Source of the DNA: Argyresthia goedartella
Lineage: Eukaryota > Arthropoda > Insecta > Lepidoptera > Argyresthiidae
DNA: 64,000 nucleotides
Direction: 5' to 3'
Assembly (NCBI GenBank): GCA_949825045.1
Contig: OX463814.1
Span: 37,590,383-37,654,382 of the forward strand
Position 1 is the first letter of the stretch; each line of letters starts with the position of its first letter. The notes below the pieces were generated by a model. It did no database searches. It was not told where the DNA came from and was given only the letters and a program-made list of their open reading frames with translations. Made by a program: the position numbers and the translations under genes. Positions 18,371 through 27,804 of the stretch are shown here, one piece after another.

Positions 18371-21120
18371 AGATTACGTCTATTAATTGTAAATCTGTGC
18401 GGAGCTCGGCTGTATTCATTTCTGACCTGTGCGAAGAAAATGATATCGTATTATTACAGGAAACCTGGCTCCTCCCTACGGACCTGCACTTCCTAGATAG
18501 CATTAACGCGTCATGTCACAGCCTGGGTACATCAGCAGTCGATACCTCCAAAGATATCCTTAAAGGCAGACCATACGGCGGAGAAGCCATCCTGTACAAA
18601 AATACACTTCGCATAATTCCGATCGAATGCAATACACCACGGCTGTGCGCGGTAGAAGTCACATTGAACGATAACTGTACGCTACTTGTTATAACATCCT
18701 ACATGCCGTGCGAAAACACTGATAACTTCCCGGAATACTGTGAGCTATTAAGCAAAATACATGCTATTGTCGAAGACCGTGGATGCACTAACTCCATCGT
18801 AGTGGGAGACTTCAATGCTGACCCTAGAACACCATTTGGAGATGAACTTGAAGACTTCTGCAGAGAAAATCAGTACAAATATGCCGATAAATTGCTATTA
18901 CCGGGATCGACATACACATTCGTCAGCGACGCGCACGGAACTACGAGCTGGCTAGATCATTGCCTCGTCACAGATTCGGTATACAACTCCATTAGCAAAA
19001 TGTACGTAGACTACGGAATCTCATGGACAGACCATAGACCAATCTCAATTGAAATGACAATCAATAACCTCACCCGGTTAGAAGCCACGAATGACCACCT
19101 AACATGTACATGGTCATGGAAACCAAGATCGGCCAACCAGATTTGTCATTATGCAGAAATTGTACAACGATACATGTCGGCCCTCTTGAATAGTGGTAAC
19201 TACCTCCATATGTACACGCCTCAACATATCGATATTGCTTATAGGAGTGTTGTCAAAATCATGCAAAATGCCGCTAGCTTTGTATACAAAGCAAAACCAG
19301 CAAAAACCAAGAGACGCACGGTACTGGGCTGGAACGATCGAGTAGCTGATCACTATGCCGCATCTAAGCGCGCACTTGCTCTATGGCACAGAGCCGGCTG
19401 CCCACGAGAGGGACCGATAGCTGAGCAAAGGAGACAGGCGCGAGCGAACTTCAAGCTAGCATTGAAAAAATGCCAAAGGAATAAAGAACAGATCACTATG
19501 AACAGAATTGCGAACGATCTTAACAGCAAGAACTTTCAGTCCTTTTGGCAAAAGTCGAATAACGTCATCAAACCCAAAACACCAAGTCCCAGTCACATAG
19601 ATGGTGTCACAAACAACTACGACATAGCGAACAATTTTAATCAGCTGTTTACGCAACCCGCCCCTGCAAGTACATTTGCACCTACTAACTCACTTCAAGA
19701 TGACAGCAGCACTGACGACACTATAACTGTTAGCCCTGCGTCATTATACAAAGTCGTGAAGAATACTGTGCGTGGTAAATCTCCAGGACTGGACTGCTTA
19801 TCAATTGAGCACTTACAAAATGCGGGCCCGGCCATGATAGTAGCAGTGAGCCACCTATTCATAGCTATCTTGCGTACAGCTCACCTGCCCATTGCAATGA
19901 CGGATGCGGTTATTGTACCAATATGCAAGAACAGGCAGAAAAACATCTCCAGTCGCAGTAACTACCGTCCGATTGCGTTAGCCTCGACAATTGCCAGACT
20001 GCTTGAGAAAGTGCTCAATGAGCTGGCCGCGCCTTACCTCAGCACTGCGGACAACCAGATGGGATTCAAGAAGAACGTATCCACCAGTACCGCCATCTAC
20101 ACCTTGAAGCAAGTCGCGGGATACTATAAGTCAAGAAAAACATCTGTGTGCGCCTGTTATCTTGACTTGAGCAAGGCGTTCGACAGACTGGCACATGACC
20201 GACTCTGGCTGATACTGCAAGAGCGGGGAGTACCGGGTCACGTGACCAAGGTGCTGAAGACCTGGTATAGTCAGCAGAGCAACGTCGTTCTTTGGAATGG
20301 GGCCCTATCGGATCCGTCAAAGCTGGCGTGTGGTGTGAGACAAGGCGGAAGCATGCCACTTATACTTTTTAACGTCTACATGGATGGTCTGTTTCACAAA
20401 CTGAACCAGCTCAATGTTGGGTGCTCCATGAACGGCGTCATAACTAACCATGTCTGCTATGCAGACGACATGGTTCTACTCAGCCCATCCATTTCAGCAA
20501 TGAGAGACATGCTTGCAGTTTGTGAGGAATACGCAGCACAACACAACATGGCATACAACCCGGATAAGTCTGTGTGTATGATGTTCCGATCGACAAATAC
20601 ACCTGCCTTTATACCGCCAGTGCGACTAAACGGCAGAGACCTCGAGTTCGTCGAGGAGGTTAAATATCTGGGCCACGTCATCACTGCGGATCTAGACGAC
20701 AGACTGGACATCGCGAGGCAGCGACGGGCTATACTGGTGCGAGCCAACATGCTGGCGCGGCGCTTTGCGCGCTGCAGCCCGGAGGTGAAGAGGCAGCTCT
20801 TCCTGTCGTACTGCACGTCCGTGTACACTGTGGAGCTGTGGGCGGTGTACATAAAGAAGAGCATGGAGCAGATGCGCGTGCAGTACAACAACTCATGGCG
20901 CGCACTGTTCCGCCTGCCGCGCTGGTGCAGCGCAAGCGGCATGTTCGCGGAGGGGCGCGCGCCGGGCTGGGCGGCGCTGCGGCGGCTGGGCACGGCCACC
21001 GCGCGGACTCACATAGCGCACTCCACCAACCAGCTGCTGGAGGCTGCTCGCACATGGCAATCCAGCCCCCTGCACCGCGAATGGAGGCTCCTGCACCGAC
21101 CCTCATCCACAGTTTTATGA
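18352..21120 (+). CDS. LINE B ORF2: endonuclease and reverse transcriptase
   Basis: About 920 codons without a stop. The endonuclease opens with KITSINCKS (18370 onward) and continues with IVLLQETWLLP, GRPYGGEAILY, VVGDFNADPR, TSWLDHCLVTD and SWTDHRPIS. RT motifs are GKSPGLDCL, NYRPIALASTIARLLEKVL, ACYLDLSKAFDRLAHDRL, GVRQGGSMPLILFNVYMD, VCYADDMVLLS and VKYLGHVI. There is no RNase H. The strongly conserved SP of the QGG..SP motif is PL here, which may weaken activity; YADD is intact. No ATG precedes the endonuclease core. The frame opens at 18352, overlaps ORF1 by about 19 nt, and the first possible start (GTG 18397) lies inside the fold. Translation by termination-reinitiation, or loss of the start, would explain this. 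The codons become GC-rich toward the 3' end (20700-21080). Confidence 0.92.
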   Translation, partial: TKEGKLKITSINCKSVRSSAVFISDLCEENDIVLLQETWLLPTDLHFLDSINASCHSLGTSAVDTSKDILKGRPYGGEAILYKNTLRIIPIECNTPRLCAVEVTLNDNCTLLVITSYMPCENTDNFPEYCELLSKIHAIVEDRGCTNSIVVGDFNADPRTPFGDELEDFCRENQYKYADKLLLPGSTYTFVSDAHGTTSWLDHCLVTDSVYNSISKMYVDYGISWTDHRPISIEMTINNLTRLEATNDHLTCTWSWKPRSANQICHYAEIVQRYMSALLNSGNYLHMYTPQHIDIAYRSVVKIMQNAASFVYKAKPAKTKRRTVLGWNDRVADHYAASKRALALWHRAGCPREGPIAEQRRQARANFKLALKKCQRNKEQITMNRIANDLNSKNFQSFWQKSNNVIKPKTPSPSHIDGVTNNYDIANNFNQLFTQPAPASTFAPTNSLQDDSSTDDTITVSPASLYKVVKNTVRGKSPGLDCLSIEHLQNAGPAMIVAVSHLFIAILRTAHLPIAMTDAVIVPICKNRQKNISSRSNYRPIALASTIARLLEKVLNELAAPYLSTADNQMGFKKNVSTSTAIYTLKQVAGYYKSRKTSVCACYLDLSKAFDRLAHDRLWLILQERGVPGHVTKVLKTWYSQQSNVVLWNGALSDPSKLACGVRQGGSMPLILFNVYMDGLFHKLNQLNVGCSMNGVITNHVCYADDMVLLSPSISAMRDMLAVCEEYAAQHNMAYNPDKSVCMMFRSTNTPAFIPPVRLNGRDLEFVEEVKYLGHVITADLDDRLDIARQRRAILVRANMLARRFARCSPEVKRQLFLSYCTSVYTVELWAVYIKKSMEQMRVQYNNSWRALFRLPRWCSASGMFAEGRAPGWAALRRLGTATARTHIAHSTNQLLEAARTWQSSPLHREWRLLHRPSSTVL

Positions 21121-21408
21121 TGATTAATGTGTTAGTAAAATTATTTTAAATGATGTTTTTTAAATGATATTAATTAATTTTATTATTGAATTGGAAACAA
21201 TGTAATTATTTTAAACTATTTTATCTTTGCCATTTTTTGTCATTTTTCTACATTCATATATTGGACATTTGTTGGTTAAATTATTCAAATTGTGTGTGAA
21301 TCAATGTTATTATTAATCTATTTTATCTTTTGACATTTTATATTATTCGACATTTATATTGGACAATAGTCTGAAAATAAAACAATTATTATTATTATTA
21401 TTATTACT

Positions 21409-21605
21409 GGTAAGTAGTTTATTATTTCATTGACATTTTTATTGTTGTGCACATTTCTACCTTTAGTTGCTTTTTTCTCTCTCCATTCTAGGTTTGCTGG
21501 AAGAAATCTCTTCTTAGAGATAAGTTCGCCTTTGTACTTGTTCTGTCCTTTATATTTGTTTTGTTATCACTGTTTTGTGCAATAAAGTATTACAAAATAA
21601 AATAA
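21409..21605 (+). pseudogene. LINE A fragment, 3' UTR (right piece)
   Basis: Matches the LINE A 3' UTR at 7060-7165: CTAGGTTTGCTGGAAGAAATC, CTTAGAGATAAGTTCGCCTTT, TTTTGTGCAATAAAG, then an A-rich tail. It completes the relic interrupted by LINE B. Confidence 0.85.
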
Positions 21606-21649
21606 ATATGGTTTGGCTGTATGCTCGTAAGGCACTTCCCTGTCCAGAT

Positions 21650-21700
21650 ATATACTACTCCAAAACTGATAATGCGCATAGAAATCTTCGCCATTTACAT
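21650..21700 (-). repeat. Inverted partner of 24225-24275 (left arm)
   Basis: CTACTCCAAAACTGATAATG, followed by CGCATAGAAATCTTCGCCA, is the reverse complement, with a few mismatches, of the segment at 24225-24275. The two may be remnant termini of the Tc1-like relic lying between them, or two opposite copies of one repeat. Confidence 0.6.
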
Positions 21701-22039
21701 TTCCAGAAATACCTGAATGATATAATTGTATGAGCCCTCAACATTGTACCTGCAAATTTGTACCTTGTTCGAAAGAAATAGGAGTCAATGTCATGTGTAA
21801 ACAATCGAAGCTATCACGGGCGGTCGGCGGTTGCCCGCTGATCAGTCAGTTGCCTTTGAACCTGTATATATTACCTTACTTTTTGCTTTGAGCATTGATA
21901 CTGACTGCAAGCACGTATGCTCTGTACGTGGAATAATATAAAGCTCATATTGCACACTCTTCTTTGTTTTGTTTTCAGAGGTAATTTTAATATCAACTTT
22001 AATTATGTTGGCTGCATAATCAAATGCCATTTGTCTGAT

Positions 22040-22331
22040 GACCTAAATGGCCGAGTCGGCAGAGACCCTACCTACGAAGCCAAGGGTCCCGGGTTCAAGT
22101 CCCGGTGGGGGAAAATATTGGTTAGATGAGAACGGATGTTTATACCTTACCTTGGACACTATTATACACTATTTTTTATGTTTGTACCCTAGCCATGGTT
22201 GTTAAGCTATCTACATATTTATCTACATAAGTATGTGTATCGTTTCCTAGTACCCATGATTCATGGAATCCTAGTTTGGCTAGATCGATGCGTGTAAATA
22301 GTGTCCAAAGTATTATAATAATTATTATTAT
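22040..22331 (+). mobile_element. SINE family B, + copy
   Basis: A box TGGCCGAGTCGGCAGAGACC (22047), B box GGGTTCAAGTCCC (22091-22103), core CATGGAATCCTAGTTTGGC, and tail TATTATAATAATTATTATTA. A short tail-like segment (CCTTGGACACTATTATACAC, 22151) is duplicated inside the body. Confidence 0.88.
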
Positions 22332-22995
22332 GTCTATTGATTTTGTCAGTCACAATTCCTTCTTCCAGGATGGAAAAATTCAAACGTGTGAAGCCGATTA
22401 AGTCACAAACACGGCAAATAGTGTTTATTATGTACCTTCATTTCTTAAATGAAGCCAATGTATTTAAAAAATACCATGATGGTTATCTTAATAAAGTTCA
22501 GGACCGTGTTACAAAATCCACAGGAATTTTACAGCGAACTTTGTGTAATATATTGAAGCAAAAAAGTCATATTTAATCAATGAAATTGTCATCAGCGAAA
22601 AAATAACGAACTAAAGGAAGGTTTCGGGTGAGACTTGCTGATTTCAACTAGTGCTATTCGAAATATGATAAAAAAAATTCATATAATGCTCAAAAAACTC
22701 CCAACTGTAAACAATTTGTGAAAAAATTTAATAGAAGCTATTAACTTACAGCCTTTGAAGCAGAAACTTAAAGTAACATCTTGAAAGAAATGGGGTTTAA
22801 GTTTCTGAAAACAGATACCAACAGACGACTACTTATGAAAAAGCTAGATATACATATAAAAGGATCAAATATCTCAGAGAAATACAACAACTGTGAAAAC
22901 ATAATGTTTATGGAAGATTCATACATGCATACATCGCATACTAAAAGTAAAACTAGGCATGATAGCAGCAAAAAGGTATTAAACAACGGAAAATA
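22332..22995 (+). pseudogene. Tc1/IS630-like transposase relic
   Basis: Frame 22337-22576 has the N-terminal shape of a transposase family common in insects: RQIVFIMYLHFLNEANVF then KVQDRVTKSTGILQRTLCNI (helix-turn-helix). Beyond a stop, other frames continue with KKLPTVNNL and, at 22781-22999, MGFKFLKTDTNRRLLMKKLD and ENIMFMEDSYMHTSHT. In the family the last segment is the region around the first catalytic Asp (xYxDETYxHSSHT); here Asp-Glu has become Glu-Asp, and the C-terminal catalytic half is absent. Heavily decayed. Confidence 0.7.
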
Positions 22996-23035
22996 TTAAA
23001 CTGCACATCAATAATACTGATTCACATAGCAAATA

Positions 23036-23155
23036 CACTGATTTTTACAGCAAATATCAGGGCAAAATACTGCGGTAGCTTAGATGAAGTTACCCTTCAG
23101 GGGGTGAGCGAAGCGAAGCCTCCCTTATCCTTCGAATTAGGTTGAACATGAAAGA
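23036..23155 (+). repeat. Repeat family G, copy 1
   Basis: TATCAGGGCAAAATACTGCG, GTAGCTTAGATGAAG, GGGGGTGAGCGAAGCGAAGC and ATTAGGTTGAACATG occur in this order. Related copies are at 31745-31845 (+) and 38965-39080 (-). It is noncoding; the GC-rich middle can form a short imperfect hairpin. Confidence 0.7.
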
Positions 23156-24224
23156 ACAACTAAAATACTTAAAACATAAATAGTTTTTTCTGATCCTTTT
23201 TTTTGCTGTGAATATCAGTATTTTTGATATGCGAATAAATAATTAACTTAAAAAACCCATTTTTAAAGGAGAGCGAATTATTAATGTACTTGCTGGCAAT
23301 AAAAAGGCTTCGTCCTAAAGACTGTAATATTGCATAAATATGTCGATTCGGAGGTGACTATCATAAAGAAATAACGCGGAATGTTACCAACTTGGCTACG
23401 CAATTAGTTTATTTCCAACTTGCCTCCCAATAGTGGGTAACGGTAATGGATAATGCACCGTTGCAATATCATAATCAGTTGTCTGTGAAACCAAAAAACT
23501 CAAACACACCCAATCCACAAATGATAGCGCGTAGTTACAACAACATAATACTCAAAACGTATCGAAACCCGAATCGTACGAATTTATAAAAATACACAAA
23601 GAAAAATACATAGAATTCGTGATTCTTCCTATCCACCATATCATCCCGATTTTAATACCATCTAAAACATTTGCGCGCAAATCACGCAGCCAAAAAATAC
23701 ATTGCAATGAATGTCACGTCAGTTAAAAAACTCATATTAGAAAAATAACAGTAAGTAATATAGGATATAGGATAAAGAATGGAAAATAGTTCATGATCAT
23801 GCCGTTAAATGCGAAGATGAATATAGACAATCGAATCAAGAATCGATAGTTTTTCCTATAAAATGATTACTTAAATAAGTGATATCATGGTGAAAGTGAC
23901 AGTAAACAAGATGATAATAAATTTTCCCATGCCTCTGGACGTCAAGAATAGGGATCCTCTTTGAATCTGTTTGCATTTTTAGCAAGTATTATATATTTTT
24001 TTATAGAAACTTAAGCATTTTTCTCCACATTTAAGTTTCGTATTTCCTAGACAAATAGACAAAAATAAGTCAAATAAATAACAAAGTATTCTAGGAATAC
24101 GAAAAACATTACTTAAGGATTTCCATCACAAATATAAACCCTTTATAAACTCGGTTTCAAACGGTTTTATCCACTCTATGTAGATATCGTCTCCCGAAAG
24201 CTCGGAAATACGACCCTTGCCGAA
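23156..24224. other. CD36 intron 1, AT-rich, no element recognised
   Basis: No ORF or familiar repeat. A loose inverted match (TTTCGTATTTCCTAGAC near 24037 against TTCTAGGAATACGAAAA near 24088) is too imperfect to call. Confidence 0.45.
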
Positions 24225-24275
24225 CAGTGGCGATGATTTCTATGCGCATTATTAATTTTGGAGTACTGTACGAAG
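24225..24275 (+). repeat. Inverted partner of 21650-21700 (right arm)
   Basis: GTGGCGATGATTTCTATGCG then CATTATTAATTTTGGAGTAC; reverse-complementary with a few mismatches to the left arm about 2.5 kb upstream, with the transposase relic between. Confidence 0.6.
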
Positions 24276-24855
24276 AATTATAAAACTAAAAGAACCCCAA
24301 AACGAATTAACAATATAAACATGTTCATTTACAACTTTATTTTGAACATCCGCATCGATACTGTTGGTTCTATCGAGTATCAACAAACTACATTATATCA
24401 AATTTTTCAAGCTCTATTCTAAATAAGTGTTAAAACTTGATTTTTTACGAGAATATAGGTATTTCCTTAATTTTCTAACTTCCTACATCGTCAAAAGATT
24501 TGCTTATACTTTATGCTTGGTAAAAGATTTTTTCATTTTTAAGATTTTACGTAAAAGACATCTTTCACGCAATAACTATGATCAATGTTGCTAGTAGATC
24601 CTTAGAGATAAGACGTTTTAGGTGAAACATATCTTAAACTTTTTTTTTCCATATAGTTCCCATTGAATGATGTTTTTAAATTACGATTATAGGAACGGGG
24701 TGTCTTCACAACATACACATTTTTTTTCAAGATTTGGAAAATATCGCTTTTTGGAGAAACAACGCTTCAAATATGGGCATTTCACAATAACGTCTTAAAT
24801 GGGCTCACTGACAGGCTTCTTTGACAATTTAATAATCATAAAATTTTTCCCCCAG
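24276..24855. other. CD36 intron 1, 3' part; nothing recognised
   Basis: AT-rich; ends with the acceptor TTTTTCCCCCAG before the exon at 24856. Confidence 0.5.
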
Positions 24856-25042
24856 CAACTGGAGCGCCAACCACGATGGCTGCCTTATCATGGGGCTATT
24901 AAATCTCATGCCCTGCCAAGGCGCGCCGGCCATCGCGTCGCTGCCGCACTTCTACCTCGCCTCTGAAGAGCTGCTGGATTATTTCGCCGGCGGAGTGGAA
25001 CCGCACGAGGAGAAGCACAAGTCTTTCGTATATATTGAACCT
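24856..25042 (+). CDS. CD36-family scavenger receptor, cysteine-loop exon
   Basis: Reads [20 protein letters not shown] then [20 protein letters not shown] and ends KSFVYIEP. These are the hallmark CD36 ectodomain features: the Cys cluster (CFC of the previous exon, then GC and MPC), GAP...S.PHFY, and the acidic stretch before the conserved IEP. NWS is a potential N-glycosylation site. The first base completes the codon split at 13634, and the exon ends at a codon boundary before GTGAGT. The intron upstream is 11.2 kb and full of mobile elements. Confidence 0.95.
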
Positions 25043-25129
25043 GTGAGTTGTTCTTCTTTTCTTTATTTTTCATAGTCTTTTTTTGCTACTCTCTCTTAAA
25101 TTATTAATTAAACCTATTTTTTATTTCTG

Positions 25130-25345
25130 CCTCTCTCCCTCTCTTTAGGTTTATCTTTCTATCTTTCTGGCTCTCTCCCTTTCTGCTTTAGAGATGAAGA
25201 GATAGAAAGAAAGAGAGATATATAGAGAGAGAGAGAGTCAGAAAGAAAGAAATAAATAAATTTCTTCTATCTACTTTTCTAGCTCTCTCTTTCAATTTAA
25301 TTTTATTTCTTTCTTTCTTTCTGGCTCTCTCTCTTTATCGTATTT
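25130..25345. repeat. CT-rich / GA-rich / CT-rich low-complexity tract
   Basis: CTCTCTCCCTCTC and TTTCTATCTTTCTGGCTCTC are followed by GAGATAGAAAGAAAGAGAG and GAGAGAGAGAGTCAGAAAG, then CTTTCTTTCTTTCTGGCTC. Opposite strand biases in tandem allow strong intramolecular pairing. It lies about 90 bp after a CD36 splice donor. Confidence 0.85.
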
Positions 25346-25611
25346 TTTTTCTCTATTAAACGTAAACTAGATACGTTTGGGTATACAGAACTATAACAAT
25401 ATTCAATATTAAATTTAAACAATATTCATAAACCAAAAAAAGACCATGGGCGGTAAGAGGATAAATAGATGGTAAAAGTGATGATGGAAAATGATATTAA
25501 TGTTGATTTTTGTTCGAAATCTTAGTGTGTATTAATTAATTTAAAAACTTGCGCGCGCTAGCAAAAGGTTGTGTCTTTGGTTGCAAGTGCCATATTTATT
25601 TATTCGTAAAG
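25346..25611. other. CD36 intron 2, AT-rich, nothing recognised
   Basis: No ORF or recognisable repeat. Confidence 0.45.
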
Positions 25612-25771
25612 TTAATGGCTACGAAATGTAATGGCTGTGATAAGGAATATTCCATTGAGGGGTGCAATAAGTTGTACCACGGTAGCTGTCTTGTATTTGC
25701 AAGTGGTTAATTTGAGGAGTTGAGTGATGAATTGAAACAATCCTGGGTATGTCATCCACGCAAATCTGTGA
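25612..25771 (+). pseudogene. LINE ORF1 PHD-finger remnant
   Basis: Plus-strand reading from 25615: MATKCNGCDKEYSIEGC, then NKLYHGSCLVFA, a stop, and FEELSDELKQSWVCHPR. Cys/His spacing and the closing W-x-C resemble the PHD-like finger at the N-terminus of ORF1 in many lepidopteran LINEs. The reading is interrupted and cut by a SINE at 25772. Confidence 0.5.
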
Positions 25772-26018
25772 TGACTCGAATGGCCGAGTCGGCAGTGACC
25801 ATGCCTACGAAGGCAGCGGTCCCGGGTTTGAGTCCCGGTGGGGACAAATATTTGTTTGAAGAGAACGGATGTTTGTGCCCTAGTCATGGTTGTTTATCTA
25901 TCCAAGTATAATATTTATCTATATAAGTATGTGTATCGTTGTCTGGTAACCAAGATACAGGAAATCCTAGTTTGGGGCTAGATCAAGGGTGTGTAAATAG
26001 TATCCAAGGTATTATTAT
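25772..26018 (+). mobile_element. SINE family B, + copy
   Basis: A box AATGGCCGAGTCGGCAGTGA (25779), B box GGGTTTGAGTCCC (25825), core CCAAGATACAGGAAATCCTA, TTTGGGGCTAGAT, and tail GGTATTATTAT. Confidence 0.9.
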
Positions 26019-26023
26019 AAAAA

Positions 26024-26170
26024 ACGATCTTGAGGGTATACGAAGTTGGGCTTCATCCTTCGGACAACCCGAGCAAGTCCCAGGCCATGATTATAGGTAC
26101 CAGACATTCTCTTAACTTGTTGCAGCAACATCCCATTTCACCTGTCACTTTTAATGATACAATAAACAAA
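26024..26170 (+). pseudogene. LINE A-type RT fragment
   Basis: DLEGIRSWASSFG in one frame, then, after a frameshift, NPSKSQAMIIGTRHSLNLL, which aligns with the NPGKSQAMILGTRHSHNLV region of LINE A copy 2 (around 6170-6230). Short dead piece. Confidence 0.8.
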
Positions 26171-26325
26171 GAACAAAACTTGGTAGAAGTTTTGCAGGTT
26201 CCAAATACTCCCACTACTTGAGCAGAGATTGCGCAAGAATAAACTTCAAAAAGTCGGGCCACGAAAAACGCATAAACAATAATGGCAGAAACCTCCAAAG
26301 AGGAGTAGGCTGTCAAGGGAGATTT

Positions 26326-26445
26326 TATAGAAAAGACACAGGAAGATATTGTAGAAAAGACACAGGAAGATATTATAGAAAAGACACAGGAAGATATTAT
26401 ATAAAAGACACGGGAAGATATTATAGAAAAGACACAGGAAGATGA
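26326..26445. repeat. 24-bp minisatellite, about five units
   Basis: Units of GAAAAGACACAGGAAGAT plus ATTATA. The multiple-of-three length keeps a reading EKTQEDII repeated in frame; one unit has a stop (ATATAAAAG). Confidence 0.9.
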
Positions 26446-27790
26446 GTGACAAACAGTCACCAGGAGGAAACCAGGTCCCCGAACCCAAGGAACAGAGAAA
26501 CGGAAATGCTAACAAGTCTGGCAAGTAAGAAAGGCCGTATCAGTTGAGGAGATGGGGGCTTTTGTGAAAAAATATGAGGAGAAAGTGAACAGATAAAGTT
26601 AGATTCCATCAAGCATCAAAAAGAGAGGAATTATGCATCGTTTATTGTAACGATACAGGAAAGTAAGTATATTAAATGAACCGGAGTACTGGGATGAAAA
26701 AATAGAATACCGCAAGTGAGTTTGGTTTCGAAGGACAAATCGTAGACCACCAGATCAAAAATGAAGTCACCGTGTACTATCAAAATGTAAGAGGCAGCTA
26801 GAAGATGTCTATTCCAGTTTCCACTTTTCGTCGGCAGACATATTTTCATTTACGGAGACGGGCTGTATTGAAATCATACATACATCATGCGGAGATAGTT
26901 CCGCCAGGTTATGAAATGTTGCGCTGTGACAGAGCGGACGGCTGAAAGCAAGGCGGCGCGTGTCCCTTGGCCCCACCGCCGTTCGAACTTCGCAGAGTCG
27001 CTCGGCCGGGTAGTATGAATATTGACGATCATGCACTGGTTTGAACTGGTTCTGGTTACGTCTGCGCTGCGGTGTACTCGTACAAAACAGATTGTTATGG
27101 TTATGGTGCTGTATCTACCTACATGCCTCCAAATACTAGTGAATTAGAGTATATGATCATGTTTAGAATAAAAGAACAATATTGTGATAAGTGTATTAGT
27201 GTAATAGTTGTATGTGATTTTAATTTATTTTCTTGTTCTTCTTCATTAGATTTAGTACTGAGTAAGTTTGAGAATAGTTATGGTTTCTGTGTGAGGGTGT
27301 ACGCGGCAGACACCGCTTTATTACAAGTGGATAAGTATAATATTTGAGATGACTGGTCGATCGCCAGCGCATTCCACTGAAATTGCTAACGGTGACTCAT
27401 CGCGTAGTGAACTGACAGGTTGTAACTTTAATAAAGCTGATTTTTATTCGCTGTACTCGGCAATAACGCAAATAGGCTGGGCACAATTGTATACTTGTAC
27501 TTACGTAGAAACATGCCTGGATTATTTTTATACTACCTTAAATGGTATTTTTGATGTTTATGTTCCAAAAAAAAGATGTAGTATGATAAATGATAAGTAT
27601 ATATATCCTAATTGGTACACTTCATAATTAATTCGGGAAATAAAACAAAAAGGTTATTTACATAGGAAATACAGAGGTAGTAGGTTGGATACAGATTGCG
27701 AACTATTTTCTAAGCGCAGAGCGAGGCTAAAATCTTTGAGTGGGCTAGCCAGGGAATAATGCAGTGGTCTGGTAGAAAAACACATGTGTG
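26446..27790 (+). pseudogene. Decayed Jockey-group LINE (ORF1 end, endonuclease, linker)
   Basis: Pieces in LINE order but different frames: QTVTRRKPGPRTQGTEKRK and YASFIVTIQESKY ... NEPEYWDEKIEYRK (C-terminal part of an ORF1); then, at 27072-27347, VSTYMPPNTSELEYMIMF and VIVVCDFNLFS (endonuclease-like, GDFN changed to CDFN); then 27349-27780 NKADFYSLYSAITQIGW, FYTTLNGIFDVYVPKK, YPNWYTS, IKQKGYLHRKYRGS and EDPKAFWGY, the usual linker before RT. It then jumps to a LINE A-type RT end at 27805. Assignment rests on motif order. Confidence 0.65.
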
Positions 27791-27804
27791 AAGATCCAAA
27801 GGCC

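Larger units (their letters stand above)
17113..21408 (+). mobile_element. LINE B, nearly full-length Rex1/CR1-like retrotransposon
   Basis: Two-ORF non-LTR element: ORF1 (17177-18370) and ORF2 (18352-21120), short 5' UTR, 290-bp 3' UTR, and a (TTA)n tail at 21389-21406. It lies between the two halves of a LINE A relic, so it inserted there. It has few visible disruptions: one in-frame stop in ORF1 and none in ORF2. Of the complete-looking elements here it is one of the best preserved. Confidence 0.9.

Noticed and set aside
20729..21149. Several long frames on both strands around 20457-21149
   Set aside because: They overlap the GC-rich 3' end of LINE B ORF2, where stop codons are rare by composition.
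25612..25887. Minus-strand 91-residue frame
   Set aside because: It runs through a SINE on the opposite strand and the plus-strand LINE ORF1 remnant; a shadow.
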